DNA of 64,000 bases from Siccirubricoccus soli (GTDB lineage: Bacteria; Pseudomonadota; Alphaproteobacteria; Acetobacterales; Acetobacteraceae). Location of the stretch: positions 26,674 through 90,673 of the forward strand of contig NZ_JAMZIK010000006.1 of NCBI RefSeq assembly GCF_024178315.1, in the 5' to 3' direction. Made by a program: the position numbers and the translations under genes. The notes under the pieces were generated by a model, which saw nothing but the letters and a program-made list of their open reading frames with translations, did no database searches and had not been told where the DNA came from. Shown piece by piece: positions 9,185 to 18,998 of the stretch; the stretch's first letter is position 1; each line of letters starts with the position of its first letter.

Positions 9185-10291
9185 GTGGCCGATACCGAGA
9201 AGCTTCTCACCATCCCGCTCGATTCGCTGCATCGCAGCCTCGGCGCCCGCATGGTGCCCTTCGCCGGCTACGCCATGCCGGTGCAGTACCCCGAAGGCAT
9301 CCTGACGGAGCATCTGCACACCCGCGCCCAGGCCGGGCTGTTCGATGTCTCCCATATGGGCCAGGCCGAGATCGTCGGCGAGGGCGCCGCGGCGGCGCTG
9401 GAGCGGGTGACGCCCGCCGACGTCCAGGGCCTGAAGCCGGGCCGCCAGCGCTACGGCTTGCTGACCACCGAATCGGGCGGCATCTTCGACGATTTCATGG
9501 TCGCCAATCTCGGCGACCGGCTCTTCCTGGTGGCGAATGCCAGCCGCAAGGCGGAGGATTTCGCCCTAATCGCCGCCGCCCTGCCGGCCGGTGTCACCCT
9601 GAAGCCCCTGCCGGACCGCGCCCTGCTGGCGCTGCAGGGCCCGGGCGCCGTCGCCGCCCTGGCGCCGCTGGCCCCTGCCCTCACCGCCCTTTCCTTCATG
9701 GGCGTCGCCGCGGCGGAGATCGCCGGCATCCCGGTGCTCGCCAGCCGCAGCGGCTATACCGGCGAGGATGGCTGGGAGATCTCCTGCCCCGCCGAGCAGG
9801 CGGAGGCCCTGGCCCGGGCCCTGCTGGCCCAGCCCGAGGTGGCGCCGGCCGGCCTCGGCGCCCGGGATTCCCTGCGGCTGGAAGCCGGGCTCTGCCTCTA
9901 TGGCAACGATATCGACGAGACGACCAGCCCGATCGAGGCGGCGCTGACCTGGACCATCGGCAAGCGCCGCCGCATGGAATGGGACTTCCCCGGCGCCGAG
10001 CGGGTGCGGGAGGAACTGGCGAACGGCCCCAAGCGCCTGCGCGTCGGGCTGCGGCCGGAAGGCCGCCAGCCGGCCCGCGGCCACACCCCCATCCACGCCC
10101 CGGGCGGTGGCCAGATCGGCGAGATCACCTCCGGCGGCTTCGGCCCCAGCCTGAACGGCCCCATGGCCATGGGCTATGTGGCGCGGGAGCACGCCACGGA
10201 CGGCACCGCGCTGGAGCTGATGGTGCGTGGCAAGCCCCTGCCCGCCCGCATCTGCCCCATGCCCTTCATCCCCCATCGCTACGCCCGATAA
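9185..10291 (+). CDS. gcvT: Glycine cleavage system aminomethyltransferase (T protein)
   Basis: GcvT transfers the methylene group from the aminomethyl-lipoyl arm of GcvH to tetrahydrofolate, releasing ammonia. The 368-aa protein begins with GTG at 9185 (ADTEKLLTIPLDSLHRSLGARM) and contains the family blocks MVPFAGYAMPVQYPEGI, LFDVSHMGQ and the SRSGYTGEDGWEI motif near residue 190-202, where tetrahydrofolate binds. First gene of a gcvT-gcvH-gcvP operon under the glycine riboswitch 40 bases upstream. An ATG further in would delete conserved N-terminal residues, so GTG is preferred. Confidence 0.96.
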   Translation: MADTEKLLTIPLDSLHRSLGARMVPFAGYAMPVQYPEGILTEHLHTRAQAGLFDVSHMGQAEIVGEGAAAALERVTPADVQGLKPGRQRYGLLTTESGGIFDDFMVANLGDRLFLVANASRKAEDFALIAAALPAGVTLKPLPDRALLALQGPGAVAALAPLAPALTALSFMGVAAAEIAGIPVLASRSGYTGEDGWEISCPAEQAEALARALLAQPEVAPAGLGARDSLRLEAGLCLYGNDIDETTSPIEAALTWTIGKRRRMEWDFPGAERVREELANGPKRLRVGLRPEGRQPARGHTPIHAPGGGQIGEITSGGFGPSLNGPMAMGYVAREHATDGTALELMVRGKPLPARICPMPFIPHRYAR

Positions 10292-10305
10292 GGATCGTCA
10301 CGCCA

Positions 10306-10683
10306 ATGTCCGACATGCGCTTCACCAAGGACCATGAATGGGTGCGGGCCGACGGCGATGCCGCCACCGTCGGCATCACCGACCATGCGCAGAACGCGCT
10401 GGGCGATGTGGTCTTCGTGGACCTGCCCGAGGTGGGACGGGAGGTAGCGGCTGGCGAGGCCATCGCCGTGGTCGAGAGCGTGAAGGCCGCCTCCGACGTC
10501 TATGCCCCGATCGCGGGCCGGATCGTCGAGGTGAACGCCGCCCTCTCCGAGGACCCCGGCCTCATCAACCGCGAGCCGACCGGCGAGGGCTGGTTCTTCA
10601 AGATCGAGCCGAAGGATCCGGCGGAGATCGCCGCCCTGCTCGATGACGCGGCCTATGCCGCCTTCGTGGAGAGCCTGGCGTGA
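10306..10683 (+). CDS. gcvH: Glycine cleavage system H protein
   Basis: GcvH is the lipoylated carrier of the glycine cleavage system. The 125-aa protein begins [17 protein letters not shown] and carries the lipoyl-lysine at K60 in ESVKAASD, with the C-terminal [12 protein letters not shown]. It lies 14 bases after gcvT, and its TGA overlaps the GTG of gcvP. An upstream in-frame extension overlaps gcvT and lacks family similarity. Confidence 0.97.
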   Translation: MSDMRFTKDHEWVRADGDAATVGITDHAQNALGDVVFVDLPEVGREVAAGEAIAVVESVKAASDVYAPIAGRIVEVNAALSEDPGLINREPTGEGWFFKIEPKDPAEIAALLDDAAYAAFVESLA

Positions 10684-13577
10684 GCATCCTCGACGAATTG
10701 GAAGCCCTGGAGGACCGCGGCGAATTCGCCCGGCGCCATATCGGCCCCGGCGAGGCCGAGATTGCCGACATGCTGAAGCTGGTCGGCGCGGAGAGCCTCG
10801 AAGCGCTGGCCGGCCGCACCGTGCCGGCCGCCATCGCCGGCGCCGACCTCTCCCTCCTGCCGCCCCCGGCGACGGAGGCCGAGGCGCTGGCCGAGCTGCG
10901 GGCGCTGGCCGCGCAGAACCGGTCCGACATCAAGTCGCTGATCGGCCTGGGCTATTACGGCACCCACACCCCGCCGGTCATCCTGCGCAACGTGCTGGAG
11001 AATCCCGGCTGGTACACCGCCTACACCCCCTACCAGGCGGAGATCGCCCAGGGGCGGCTGGAAGCGCTGGTGAATTTCCAGACCATGGTGGCCGACCTCA
11101 CCGGCCTGCCGGTCGCCAACGCCTCCCTGCTGGATGAGGCGACGGCCGCGGCCGAAGCGGTGACGCTGGCCCATGCCGCGCACAAGGCGAAGGGCAGCAC
11201 GCTGCTGGTCGCCGCCGACCTGCATCCGCAGACCCTGGCCGTGGTGCGCGTCCGCGCCGAGCCGGTGGGCATCCGCGTCGTCGTGGTGCCGCCCTCGGAG
11301 GTGGTCGCCGCCTGTGCCGCGGAGAAGCCCTTCGCCCTGCTGCTGCAATATCCCGGCACCACCGGCGAGGTGCGCGACCTGGCGCCGGAGATCGCCGCGG
11401 TGCAGGCGGCGGGCGGGCTTGCCATCGTCGCCGCCGATCCGCTGGCGCTGACCCTGCTGACCCCGCCGGGCGAGATGGGCGCCGATGTCGTGGTCGGCTC
11501 CACCCAGCGCTTCGGCGTGCCGCTCGGCTATGGCGGGCCGCATGCCGCCTACATGGCGGTGAAGGATGCGCTGAAGCGGCTGCTGCCCGGGCGCCTGGTC
11601 GGCGTCTCCGTCGATGCCGCCGGCAACCCGGCCATGCGCCTCGCCCTGCAGACCCGCGAGCAGCATATCCGCCGCGAGAAGGCGACGAGCAACATCTGCA
11701 CCGCCCAGGTGCTGCTGGCCGTCATGGCCAGCATGTATGCGGTGTGGCACGGGCCGGAGGGGCTGAAGCGCATCGCCAGCCGCGTCGCGCTGCAGGCGCG
11801 GGTGCTGGCCGCGGCGGCGCGGCGGGGCGGCTTCACCCTGCGCCATGATGCCTTCTTCGACACCATCGCCATCGAGGCCGGTGACCGCGCCGAAGCGCTG
11901 GTCGCCGGTGCGCTCGCCCGCGGCTTCAACCTGCGGCGGAAGGGCGGGCTGGTCGGCATCGCCCTCGACGAGACGGTGACGCGGGAGGAGCTGGCGAGCC
12001 TCGCCGAGCTGCTCGGCGGCGGCGCGCTGGACGGGCTGGCGCCCATGGGCGGCATTCCCGCGGCACTCGCCCGCACCTCGCCCTTCTGCACCGCCGAGGT
12101 CTTCAACAGCCACCATAGCGAGCATGCGATGCTCCGCTACCTGAAGCGGCTGGAGGACAAGGACGTCGCGCTGAACCGCAGCATGATCCCGCTGGGGTCC
12201 TGCACGATGAAGCTGAACGCGACGGCGGAGATGATCCCCATCACCCTGCCGGGCTTCGCAGGGATGCATCCTTTCGCGCCGATCGATCAGGCGCAGGGCT
12301 ATCTCACCCTGATCCGCCGGCTGGAAACCTGGCTGGCGGGCATCACCGGCTTCGCCGCCGTCTCGCTGCAGCCCAATGCCGGCAGCCAGGGCGAGTATGC
12401 CGGGCTGCTGGCCATCCGCGCCTGGCATCAGGCGCAGGGCCAGGAGCATCGCGACATCTGCCTCATCCCCAGCAGCGCGCATGGCACCAACCCCGCCTCC
12501 GCGGTGATGGCGGGGATGAAGGTGGTGGTGGTCGGCTGCGACCGGGACGGCAATGTCGATGTCGCCGATCTGCGCGCCAAGGCGGAGCAGCACGCGGACA
12601 GGCTGGCCGCGCTGATGATCACCTACCCTTCGACCCATGGGGTGTTCGAGGAAGCCATCCGCGAGATCTGCGCCCTGATCCATGCGAAGGGCGGGCAGGT
12701 CTATATGGATGGCGCCAACATGAATGCGCAGGTCGGGCTGACCTCCCCGGCCGCCATCGGCGCCGATGTCTGCCACCTGAACCTGCACAAGACCTTCTGC
12801 ATCCCGCATGGCGGCGGCGGCCCGGGCGTCGGGCCGATCGGCGTCGCGGCGCATCTGGCACCGCACCTGCCGAACCACCCGCTGCTGGCCGAGGCCGGGC
12901 CGGCGACGGGCTATGGTCCGGTGAGCGCCGCGCCCTTCGGCAGCGCTGCCATCCTGCCCATCTCCTATACCTATATCCGCCTGATGGGGGCGGCGGGGCT
13001 GACGCGCGCGACGCAGGTGGCGATCCTCAACGCCAACTACATCGCGCAGCGGCTGTCGGGGCATTTCCCGGTGCTCTACCGGGGCGCCCGCGGCATGGTG
13101 GCGCATGAATGCATCCTGGATTGCCGCGGCTTCCAGCAGGGCGGCGGCGTGCTGGTGGAGGACATCGCCAAGCGGCTGCAGGATTACGGCTACCACGCGC
13201 CCACCATGTCCTGGCCGGTCTCCGGCACGCTGATGGTGGAGCCGACGGAGAGCGAGCCGAAGGCGGAGCTGGACCGCTTCTGCGACGCCATGATCGCCAT
13301 CCGCGCCGAGATCCGCGCCGTGGAGCAGGGCCGCAGCGACCGCGCCGACAACCCGCTGAAGAACGCGCCCCACACCGCCGGGGAGGTGATGGCGGCGGAG
13401 TGGACGCACCCCTACAGCCGGGAGGAGGCCGCCTTCCCGGCGCCCTTCGTGCGGGCGCATAAATTCTGGCCGCCGGTGAAGCGCGTGGACAATGTCCATG
13501 GCGACCGCAACCTGGTCTGCACCTGCGCGCCGCTGGAGGCCTATGCGCAGCAGATGCAGCTGCAAGCCGCCGAATAG
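10680..13577 (+). CDS. gcvP: Glycine dehydrogenase (decarboxylating), P protein, full-length
   Basis: GcvP is the PLP enzyme that decarboxylates glycine and loads the aminomethyl group on GcvH. This is the single-chain form of 965 aa, with N-terminal half ([15 protein letters not shown] onward) and C-terminal half fused, unlike organisms with split P1/P2 subunits. The PLP lysine is K704 in [16 protein letters not shown]; the glycine-rich [17 protein letters not shown] and GSCTMKLN motifs are present. The GTG start overlaps the gcvH stop (GTGA), indicating coupling. A family B hairpin begins immediately after the stop. Confidence 0.97.
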   Translation: MSILDELEALEDRGEFARRHIGPGEAEIADMLKLVGAESLEALAGRTVPAAIAGADLSLLPPPATEAEALAELRALAAQNRSDIKSLIGLGYYGTHTPPVILRNVLENPGWYTAYTPYQAEIAQGRLEALVNFQTMVADLTGLPVANASLLDEATAAAEAVTLAHAAHKAKGSTLLVAADLHPQTLAVVRVRAEPVGIRVVVVPPSEVVAACAAEKPFALLLQYPGTTGEVRDLAPEIAAVQAAGGLAIVAADPLALTLLTPPGEMGADVVVGSTQRFGVPLGYGGPHAAYMAVKDALKRLLPGRLVGVSVDAAGNPAMRLALQTREQHIRREKATSNICTAQVLLAVMASMYAVWHGPEGLKRIASRVALQARVLAAAARRGGFTLRHDAFFDTIAIEAGDRAEALVAGALARGFNLRRKGGLVGIALDETVTREELASLAELLGGGALDGLAPMGGIPAALARTSPFCTAEVFNSHHSEHAMLRYLKRLEDKDVALNRSMIPLGSCTMKLNATAEMIPITLPGFAGMHPFAPIDQAQGYLTLIRRLETWLAGITGFAAVSLQPNAGSQGEYAGLLAIRAWHQAQGQEHRDICLIPSSAHGTNPASAVMAGMKVVVVGCDRDGNVDVADLRAKAEQHADRLAALMITYPSTHGVFEEAIREICALIHAKGGQVYMDGANMNAQVGLTSPAAIGADVCHLNLHKTFCIPHGGGGPGVGPIGVAAHLAPHLPNHPLLAEAGPATGYGPVSAAPFGSAAILPISYTYIRLMGAAGLTRATQVAILNANYIAQRLSGHFPVLYRGARGMVAHECILDCRGFQQGGGVLVEDIAKRLQDYGYHAPTMSWPVSGTLMVEPTESEPKAELDRFCDAMIAIRAEIRAVEQGRSDRADNPLKNAPHTAGEVMAAEWTHPYSREEAAFPAPFVRAHKFWPPVKRVDNVHGDRNLVCTCAPLEAYAQQMQLQAAE

Positions 13578-13742
13578 TTGAGGGAGCGCTGCTCCCCCTC
13601 AAGCTCCCCCTCGCAAAGGGCCGAAAGGCCCTTTGAACCCTTGAGTTTTGCGCTTCGACCGTCGGGTCCGAAACTCATGGTTTCCAAAGGCCCTTCGGCC
13701 TTGGGCGGGTGGAGTTCGAGGAGGGCAGAGCCCTCCTCGACC
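13578..13742. repeat. Family B composite inverted repeat, copy B1
   Basis: Begins at the base after the gcvP stop. Four hairpins in mirror order: an imperfect TTGAGGGAGC/GCTCCCCCTCAA hairpin (13578-13602); CAAAGGGCC-gaaa-GGCCCTTTG (13614-13635, perfect); a centre holding ACCCTTGAG and ACTCATGGTTTCC; CCAAAGGCC-cttc-GGCCTTGG (13684-13705); and CGAGGAGGGC-aga-GCCCTCCTCG (13717-13739, perfect). The reverse complement of the copy at 63098-63259 aligns with it through the centre as well as the hairpins. Confidence 0.8.
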
Positions 13743-13794
13743 CTGCGGCACGGAAAATGCCACGCCCCCCAGCCCAGCCCCGAGGAGCGCGCCC

Positions 13795-14760
13795 TTGCCC
13801 GCCACCCACCACATCGAACCCACGCTCGAGAACATCCGCTGGGGTGCCTTCGACGCCGCCGTGCCGCCGGTGAAGGAGGTCGCACCGGGCGACCTTGTCA
13901 TCCTTGAATGCGTCTCCGGCGGGCCGGAGGTGATGCCGGATGCGGGCAGTGGCCTGTCCCTGCCACCGCGCCTCGCCGCCATCCATGCTGCCGGCGTGCC
14001 GCGCCTCGGCCCGCATATCCTGACCGGCCCCGTCGCCGTGAAGGGCGCCGAGCCGGGCGACTGCCTGCGCGTCGATATCGAGCGCATCGACCTCGGCGCC
14101 GATTGGGGCTTCTGCGCCTTCCGCCCGCTGGCGGGCACCCTGCCGGAGGATTTTCCCTACAGGCGCGTGCTGCACATCCCGGTGGACCGCCAGGAGATGA
14201 CCTGCAAGGTCCCGGTCGGCCCCGGCATCACCATTCCCCTCGCCCCCTTCTTCGGCGTCATGGGCGTTGCCCCGCCGGAAGACTGGGGCGCGATCTCCAC
14301 CAAGGAGCCGCGTGCCCATGGCGGCAACCTGGACAACAAGGAACTTGGCGCCGGCGCCACGCTCTACCTGCCGGTCTTTGTCCCGGGCGCCAATTTCTCG
14401 GCTGGCGACGGGCATGGCGTGCAGGGCGATGGCGAGGTCTGCATCAATGCACTGGAGATCTGCCTGACCGGCCATTTCCGCCTGGGCCTGGAAAAGGGCG
14501 GCGGCGCCAAGGATCCGGTGCTGAAGTATCCCCGCGCCGAGACCGCCACGCATTTCATCAGCATGGGCATGCATGAGGATCTGGACCTGGCGATGAAGCA
14601 GGCGCTCAGGGAGATGATCGCCTTCATCGTCTCCCGCTCCAACCTCTCCGCCGCCGATGCCTACCAGCTTTGCAGCCTCTGCGTGGATTTCCACGTCACC
14701 CAGACGGTGAACGGCGAGAAGGGCGTGCACGGGCTGCTGAAGAAGGGGCTGCTGTTCTAG
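13795..14760 (+). CDS. Acetamidase/formamidase family amidohydrolase
   Basis: A 321-aa member of the FmdA/AmdA family, which hydrolyses formamide or acetamide to ammonia plus the acid; substrate cannot be told from sequence. Conserved features include GDLVILECVSGGPEV, the GPHILTGPVAVKGAEPGD block, FFGVMGVAP, HGGNLDNKELGAGATLYLPV and the DGHGVQGDGEVC metal-site region. The usual length is 300-320, which supports a TTG start at 13795 with a GAGGAG ribosome site about six bases upstream; the longer in-frame ATG at 13648 would place the N-terminus inside the family B repeat. A family A element starts just past the stop. Confidence 0.88.
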   Translation: MPATHHIEPTLENIRWGAFDAAVPPVKEVAPGDLVILECVSGGPEVMPDAGSGLSLPPRLAAIHAAGVPRLGPHILTGPVAVKGAEPGDCLRVDIERIDLGADWGFCAFRPLAGTLPEDFPYRRVLHIPVDRQEMTCKVPVGPGITIPLAPFFGVMGVAPPEDWGAISTKEPRAHGGNLDNKELGAGATLYLPVFVPGANFSAGDGHGVQGDGEVCINALEICLTGHFRLGLEKGGGAKDPVLKYPRAETATHFISMGMHEDLDLAMKQALREMIAFIVSRSNLSAADAYQLCSLCVDFHVTQTVNGEKGVHGLLKKGLLF

Positions 14761-14761
14761 T

Positions 14762-14867
14762 CTCCCCACGACGGCGCTGCGCGCCGCCGCGGGGGCCCCG
14801 GAGGCGCTGTCCTGCCGGCATCCGGCACAGCCCGCCACGGCAAAGCCGTGGCGGGACACCGGGCGGC
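14762..14867 (+). repeat. Family A two-hairpin dispersed repeat, copy A2
   Basis: Starts one base after the acetamidase stop. Module 1 (14764-14794) pairs CCCCACGACGGCG with CGCCGCCGCGGGG. Module 2 is a perfect 11-bp stem CCCGCCACGGC-aaa-GCCGTGGCGGG (14831-14855). The GGCCCCGGAG link and ACACCGGGCGG tail match A1. Compared with A1 and A3 the stem bases differ but pairing is kept. Confidence 0.82.
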
Positions 14868-15131
14868 GAAGATGACACCACCTCCCTTCCTGGCTGGCGG
14901 GGTTGGCGGCACTGCCGCCAACGCGGCAGGGGTGGCTCCCACCCGCAGCCCCGGGCAACTCCTGCACCACCCCCCTAAACCAGCGCAAACCCTTCCAAAG
15001 TTTCACCCGGCCGCCCGTCTTCTTCATCAACCCGCAACGAAACCCGGCGGGATTGTCACAAAACATTGCGGCAGAGCTAGCGCCTTCGCCGCGGGGAGCC
15101 CTTTCCCCGCAACCTCCGGAAGCCATCGCTC
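14868..15131 (+). promoter_or_regulatory. Leader of the autotransporter-like gene
   Basis: Non-coding; 15030-15075 is locally less GC-rich (AACGAAACCCGGCGGGATTG, CACAAAACATTGCGG) and is the likeliest promoter zone for the gene at 15132. The exact promoter is not resolved by eye. Confidence 0.35.
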
Positions 15132-17630
15132 ATGCCGAAAGCCTGCCCGCCGCGCCGCGCTGCCCTGCCGCTTGCCGCTGCCTCCCTTTCCCTGCTCGCC
15201 GGCGCCGCGGCCGCCCAGCCTGTCGTCATCGGCAGCGCCACCTTCGAGAATCAGGGCTTGGTCGGTGTCGGCCGCGCCCCCGCCACGGCGCGCGACCTGT
15301 TCGGCGACACGCTGAGCTTCGGCTCCGGCCTGGTCATGGACCTCAGCACCTGGCGCCGGAATGGCGACAGCTACAGCGGCGTGCTCTTCGGCCTGCCCGA
15401 CCGCGGCTGGAACACCCAAGGCAGCGTGGACTACCAGGCGCGGCTGCAGCGCTTCGCCATCACCCTCAGCCCCTATTCCGGTGCCGCCATCCTCCCCGCC
15501 GGGCCGGGGCAGCAGAGCCAGCTCGGCCTCAACCTCACCCAGACCCTGGGCCTGAGCGATGGCAACGGCACCCCGACCACCGGCCTCGATGCCTCCGGCA
15601 CCCGCCCGGCGGGCGGCGGCTTTCCGGTGCTGCCCATCGGCGCCAATGGCCGCGTGGCGCTGGACACCGAAGGCGTGGTGCGCAGCCGCGACGGCAGCTT
15701 CTGGATCAGCGACGAATACGGCCCTGGCATCTACCGTTTCAGCGCCGATGGCAGGATGCTCGGCGCCATCCGCGCCCCGGATGCGCTGATCCCGATCCGC
15801 AACGGGGTGGAGCAGTACTCCTCCAACAACCCGCCCGCCGGCCAGCCGGGCCCGACGCCCGCCAACCCCGTGACCGGGAGGCAGAACAACCAGGGCTATG
15901 AGGGGCTGGCGATCAGCCCGGACGGCCGGACGCTGACCGCCCTGCTGCAGAGCGCGACGCGCCAGGATGGCGGCAGCGCCGCCGGCACCCGCTACTACAC
16001 CCGCATGCTGACCTATGACATCAGCAACCCGGATGCGCCGCGCCTTTCCGGCGAATACGTCGTCCGCCTGCCGCAATACGTGAACGCCGCCGGCCAGACC
16101 CTGGTGGCGGCGCAGAGCGAGCTGCTGCAGCTCAACCGCACCCAGTACCTGATGCTGTCCCGCGACAGCGCCGCCGGCTTCACCTATGCCGATGCCGCCT
16201 CCGCCTATCGCGCCATCAGTGTGGTGGATGTCAGCGGCGCCACCAACATCGCCGGCAGCGCCTATGACGGCACCACCCCGGTCGCGCCGGCCGGCGTGCT
16301 GGTCGGCAGCGTCACGCCGGCCGCGGTCTCCGCCTTCCTCAACATGAACGACAACGGCCAACTCGCCCGCTTCGGCCTGCACAACGGCCTGCCCAACACC
16401 CCGAACAACCTCTATGAGAAGTGGGAGGGCATGGCGCTCGTGCCGGTGCTGGACCGCAACCGGCCGCATGATTTCTTCCTGCTGGTGTCGAGCGACAACG
16501 ACTTCATCACCACCAATGGCAGCATGCAGGGCACGCCCTATGCCGAGGCGAACGACGTGGACAATGTCGTCCTCGTCTACCGCGTCGCCCTGCCCACCTA
16601 TATCGACCCGCTGGCGCTGCAGTCGCTGGAGGTGACGGCGCTGCCCCTGGCCCGGGCGACCGGCGAAAGCGCGCTGCAGGTGGCGCGCACCGTGCTGGGT
16701 CAGGCGGATGCCCGCGTCTTCAACCTGCGCACCCTGACGGGCCGGGAGGATGCGGCGACGGCCCCGCGCTTCAACGCCTATGTGACCGGCGCCTTCAACT
16801 TCACCCGCACCGACGGCAGCGGCAGCGCCGGCTACGCCTATGGCCCGGGCGGCAGCACCGGCCGCGCCGCCGCCGACCCGGATGTGCGGGCGGTGACGGC
16901 GGGCGGCGACTATCGCGTCACCCCCAATCTGCGCCTCGGCCTCTCGCTCAGCTACTACGACACCAGCACCTCGCTCTCCGGCAGCAGCCGGATCGACGGC
17001 ACCGGCGGCGCGGTCAGTCCCTATGCCACCATGACCTTCGGCGCGAGCTGGCTGGACCTGCAATACAGCTATCTGTTCGGCGACTGGGACATCCGTCGCG
17101 ACACCCAGATCTATGGCCTGACCGGCCGCGGCAAGCCGTCCGGCAGCGGCCACCTCATTCAGCTCAGCGCCGGGCACAATTTCACCTCCGGCCCGGTGGT
17201 CTTCGGCCCGACCGGGCGGCTGAGCTACAGCCACCTGACGATCAACGGCTACACGGAATCGGAGGCGATCCACGCCGCCGCCCGGGTGCCGCGGCAGGAT
17301 TTCGAGCAGGCGGTGCTGAACCTGGGCGGGCAGGTCTCCTGGCCGCTGCGCTTCGACTGGGCGCAGGTGGTGCCCCAGCTTCGCGCCGGCTACGACATCG
17401 CGCTGACCGACGACAAGCGCGACATCGCCATCAGCCTCGCCACCGTGGCACGGCCGGAGGCGCAGGTGACCGGGCCGGTCGGGACGCTGAACCAGAGCGG
17501 CTTCCGCGGCGGCGCCGGCGTGGTGTTCCGGCGGGAGAATTTCTCGCTGCTGCTGGACTACGACATCCGCACGCGCCGCGAGGGCACGCTGGACCACCTC
17601 TTCACCATCTCGCTCGGCATGGCCTTTTGA
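15132..17630 (+). CDS. Phytase-like esterase domain fused to an autotransporter beta-barrel
   Basis: An 832-aa outer-membrane autotransporter. A Sec signal peptide (LPLAAASLSLLAGAAAAQ, cleavage near AAA-QP) precedes a passenger of about 500 residues of the 'esterase-like activity of phytase' family (motifs GLPDRGWNTQG, DGSFWISDEYGPGIYRF, NNQGYEGLAISPDG, YEKWEGMALVPVLD, LLVSSDNDFITTN). From about residue 540 a beta-barrel follows (alternating strands, RVTPNLRLGLSLSYYDTSTS, DLQYSYLFGDWDI) ending in the terminal phenylalanine GMAF, the signal for barrel assembly. It is probably a surface phosphoesterase; the substrate is not known. A family A element follows the stop within three bases. Confidence 0.87.
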   Translation: MPKACPPRRAALPLAAASLSLLAGAAAAQPVVIGSATFENQGLVGVGRAPATARDLFGDTLSFGSGLVMDLSTWRRNGDSYSGVLFGLPDRGWNTQGSVDYQARLQRFAITLSPYSGAAILPAGPGQQSQLGLNLTQTLGLSDGNGTPTTGLDASGTRPAGGGFPVLPIGANGRVALDTEGVVRSRDGSFWISDEYGPGIYRFSADGRMLGAIRAPDALIPIRNGVEQYSSNNPPAGQPGPTPANPVTGRQNNQGYEGLAISPDGRTLTALLQSATRQDGGSAAGTRYYTRMLTYDISNPDAPRLSGEYVVRLPQYVNAAGQTLVAAQSELLQLNRTQYLMLSRDSAAGFTYADAASAYRAISVVDVSGATNIAGSAYDGTTPVAPAGVLVGSVTPAAVSAFLNMNDNGQLARFGLHNGLPNTPNNLYEKWEGMALVPVLDRNRPHDFFLLVSSDNDFITTNGSMQGTPYAEANDVDNVVLVYRVALPTYIDPLALQSLEVTALPLARATGESALQVARTVLGQADARVFNLRTLTGREDAATAPRFNAYVTGAFNFTRTDGSGSAGYAYGPGGSTGRAAADPDVRAVTAGGDYRVTPNLRLGLSLSYYDTSTSLSGSSRIDGTGGAVSPYATMTFGASWLDLQYSYLFGDWDIRRDTQIYGLTGRGKPSGSGHLIQLSAGHNFTSGPVVFGPTGRLSYSHLTINGYTESEAIHAAARVPRQDFEQAVLNLGGQVSWPLRFDWAQVVPQLRAGYDIALTDDKRDIAISLATVARPEAQVTGPVGTLNQSGFRGGAGVVFRRENFSLLLDYDIRTRREGTLDHLFTISLGMAF

Positions 17631-17632
17631 TT

Positions 17633-17737
17633 TCCCCATGACGTTGCCGCGCAACGCCATGGGGGCCCCGGAGGACGCTCGGCAAGCGGCGCCTCGCACA
17701 GCCTGAAGCGGCGCAGCCGCTTCAGGGCACCGGCGGC
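17633..17737 (+). repeat. Family A two-hairpin dispersed repeat, copy A3
   Basis: Starts two bases after the autotransporter stop. Module 1 (17634-17664) pairs CCCCATGACGTTG with CAACGCCATGGGG; module 2 (17702-17726) is a perfect 11-bp stem CCTGAAGCGGC-gca-GCCGCTTCAGG. The linker GGCCCCGGAGGA and ACCGGCGGCG tail match other copies. Confidence 0.82.
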
Positions 17738-17756
17738 GCAGTGGCAGCGTGCTGCC

Positions 17757-18803
17757 TCAGTGCCAGCGGTGGTGGTGGATGCGGCGCTGGCCGCGGGCTG
17801 CCAGGGCGCCGGCGGCGAGGGCGCCGAGGCCGGCCAGCACCGTCGCGGTCAGCGCCGGATGGAGCTGCGCTTCCAGGAACAGGCTGGTGCGGCGCAGCGG
17901 CGCCACCGGGCGCATCAGGCTCTTCTCCGTCCCATCCTCCCGCGCCGCGTGCAGATTGTCCGCCCGCGCCGGCTTCGGCCGCTTCCGGGTGGTCTGCGCG
18001 CCATAGCCCACCGCCTCCAGCACCAGATCCGTCGCGCGGGGGAAGAGCGTGCCCATCAGCGAGATGGCGTGGCCGCCGAAGCCCACCACGATCTCCCGCT
18101 TGCGATGCTCGCAGGCATAGAGGATGGCGCGGGCGACGAGGCGCGGGTCATAGGCCGGCGGCGGCACGCGGACGCCGGGGGAATCCAGCAGGTTCTTCGC
18201 ATGCTCCTGGAAGGGCGTCTCGATGCCGGAGGGCTTGATGAGCGTCACGCTGATCGGCGCGCCGTCCCGCTCCAGCTCCATCCGCAGCGCATCGGTGAAG
18301 GCGCGCACGGCGTGCTTGGTGGCGGAATAGGCGCCCTGCAGGATCATGGAACGGTCGGACAGCACGCTGCCGATATTGACGATGGCGCCGCCGCGCCGGC
18401 GCAGCGCCCGCGCCGCGATGGTGCTGCCATGTACCACGCCCCAGTAATTCGTCTCGAACAGCCGGTGATGATCCGCGAGGGGCAGCTTCTCCAGCTCGCC
18501 ATAGACCGAGGTGCCGGCATCGTTCACCCAGGAATCATAGCCGCCGAAGACCTCCTCGGCCTTCTTCGCCGCCGCTTCCAGCTCCTCCAGCTTGCCGACA
18601 TCGGCGGCGTAGTGGTCGGCGCGGGCGCCGCGGCCACGCAGTTCCTCGACGATGCGCGACAGCGCCTCCTCGTTCCGCGCGATGAGGAAGACCGCGGCGC
18701 CGGCCTGGGCCGCGGCGCGGGCGGTGGCGAGGCCGATGCCGGAGCTGGCGCCGGTGATGACGATGGTCTGCTGCGAGAGCGGCTTCAGCCGGATCCGCGC
18801 CAT
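17757..18803 (-). CDS. SDR-family oxidoreductase with C-terminal membrane segment
   Basis: A 348-aa short-chain dehydrogenase/reductase. The Rossmann start VITGASSGIGLATA (T-G-x3-G-x-G) is near residues 15-28; NDAG replaces the usual NNAG; catalytic residues are the serine in NIGSVLS and the Y-x3-K of YSATKHAVRAF. It is about 100 residues longer than a minimal SDR: the tail has a basic linker and a hydrophobic segment (TATVLAGLGALAAGALAA) near the end, suggesting a membrane anchor. The ATG at 18803 has a GAGGTG ribosome site. Substrate unknown. Confidence 0.88.
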   Translation of the reverse strand: MARIRLKPLSQQTIVITGASSGIGLATARAAAQAGAAVFLIARNEEALSRIVEELRGRGARADHYAADVGKLEELEAAAKKAEEVFGGYDSWVNDAGTSVYGELEKLPLADHHRLFETNYWGVVHGSTIAARALRRRGGAIVNIGSVLSDRSMILQGAYSATKHAVRAFTDALRMELERDGAPISVTLIKPSGIETPFQEHAKNLLDSPGVRVPPPAYDPRLVARAILYACEHRKREIVVGFGGHAISLMGTLFPRATDLVLEAVGYGAQTTRKRPKPARADNLHAAREDGTEKSLMRPVAPLRRTSLFLEAQLHPALTATVLAGLGALAAGALAARGQRRIHHHRWH

Positions 18804-18907
18804 GGGGCACCTCGGGGTCAGGGGACGCGCCCTCAACCGCGCCCCACCCCCCGGGTTCCCGCCGCCGGGCGCCTTGCTCCCCCTCGCCGCTCCCGCTGCC
18901 CGTTGGC

Positions 18908-18997
18908 CTGGCACGGCTTTGCCGCGCCAAGCTGTGCGGGGCCCTGATCGCTTGGCACCCCGGCCTCCCCACGGCATCGCGCAGCGATGGCGTGGGA
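18908..18997 (-). repeat. Family A two-hairpin dispersed repeat, copy A5 (reverse orientation)
   Basis: In minus-strand reading it begins one base past the superoxide dismutase stop: module 1 (18967-18996) pairs CCACGCCATCG with CGATGCCGTGGGG; module 2 (18908-18932) is CTTGGCGCGGC-aaa-GCCGTGCCAGG, a less perfect stem. It is oriented with the sod gene as the other copies are with theirs. Confidence 0.7.
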
Positions 18998-18998
18998 C

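Noticed and set aside
10653..13565. 970-codon open frame on the minus strand opposite gcvP
   Set aside because: It mirrors gcvP in high-GC DNA, is rich in His/Gln/Arg with no domain, and the plus-strand gene has all catalytic motifs.
15027..17699. 890-codon open frame opposite the autotransporter
   Set aside because: Antisense by-product of GC-skewed codon positions; composition is unlike a protein and it would read through a family A repeat.
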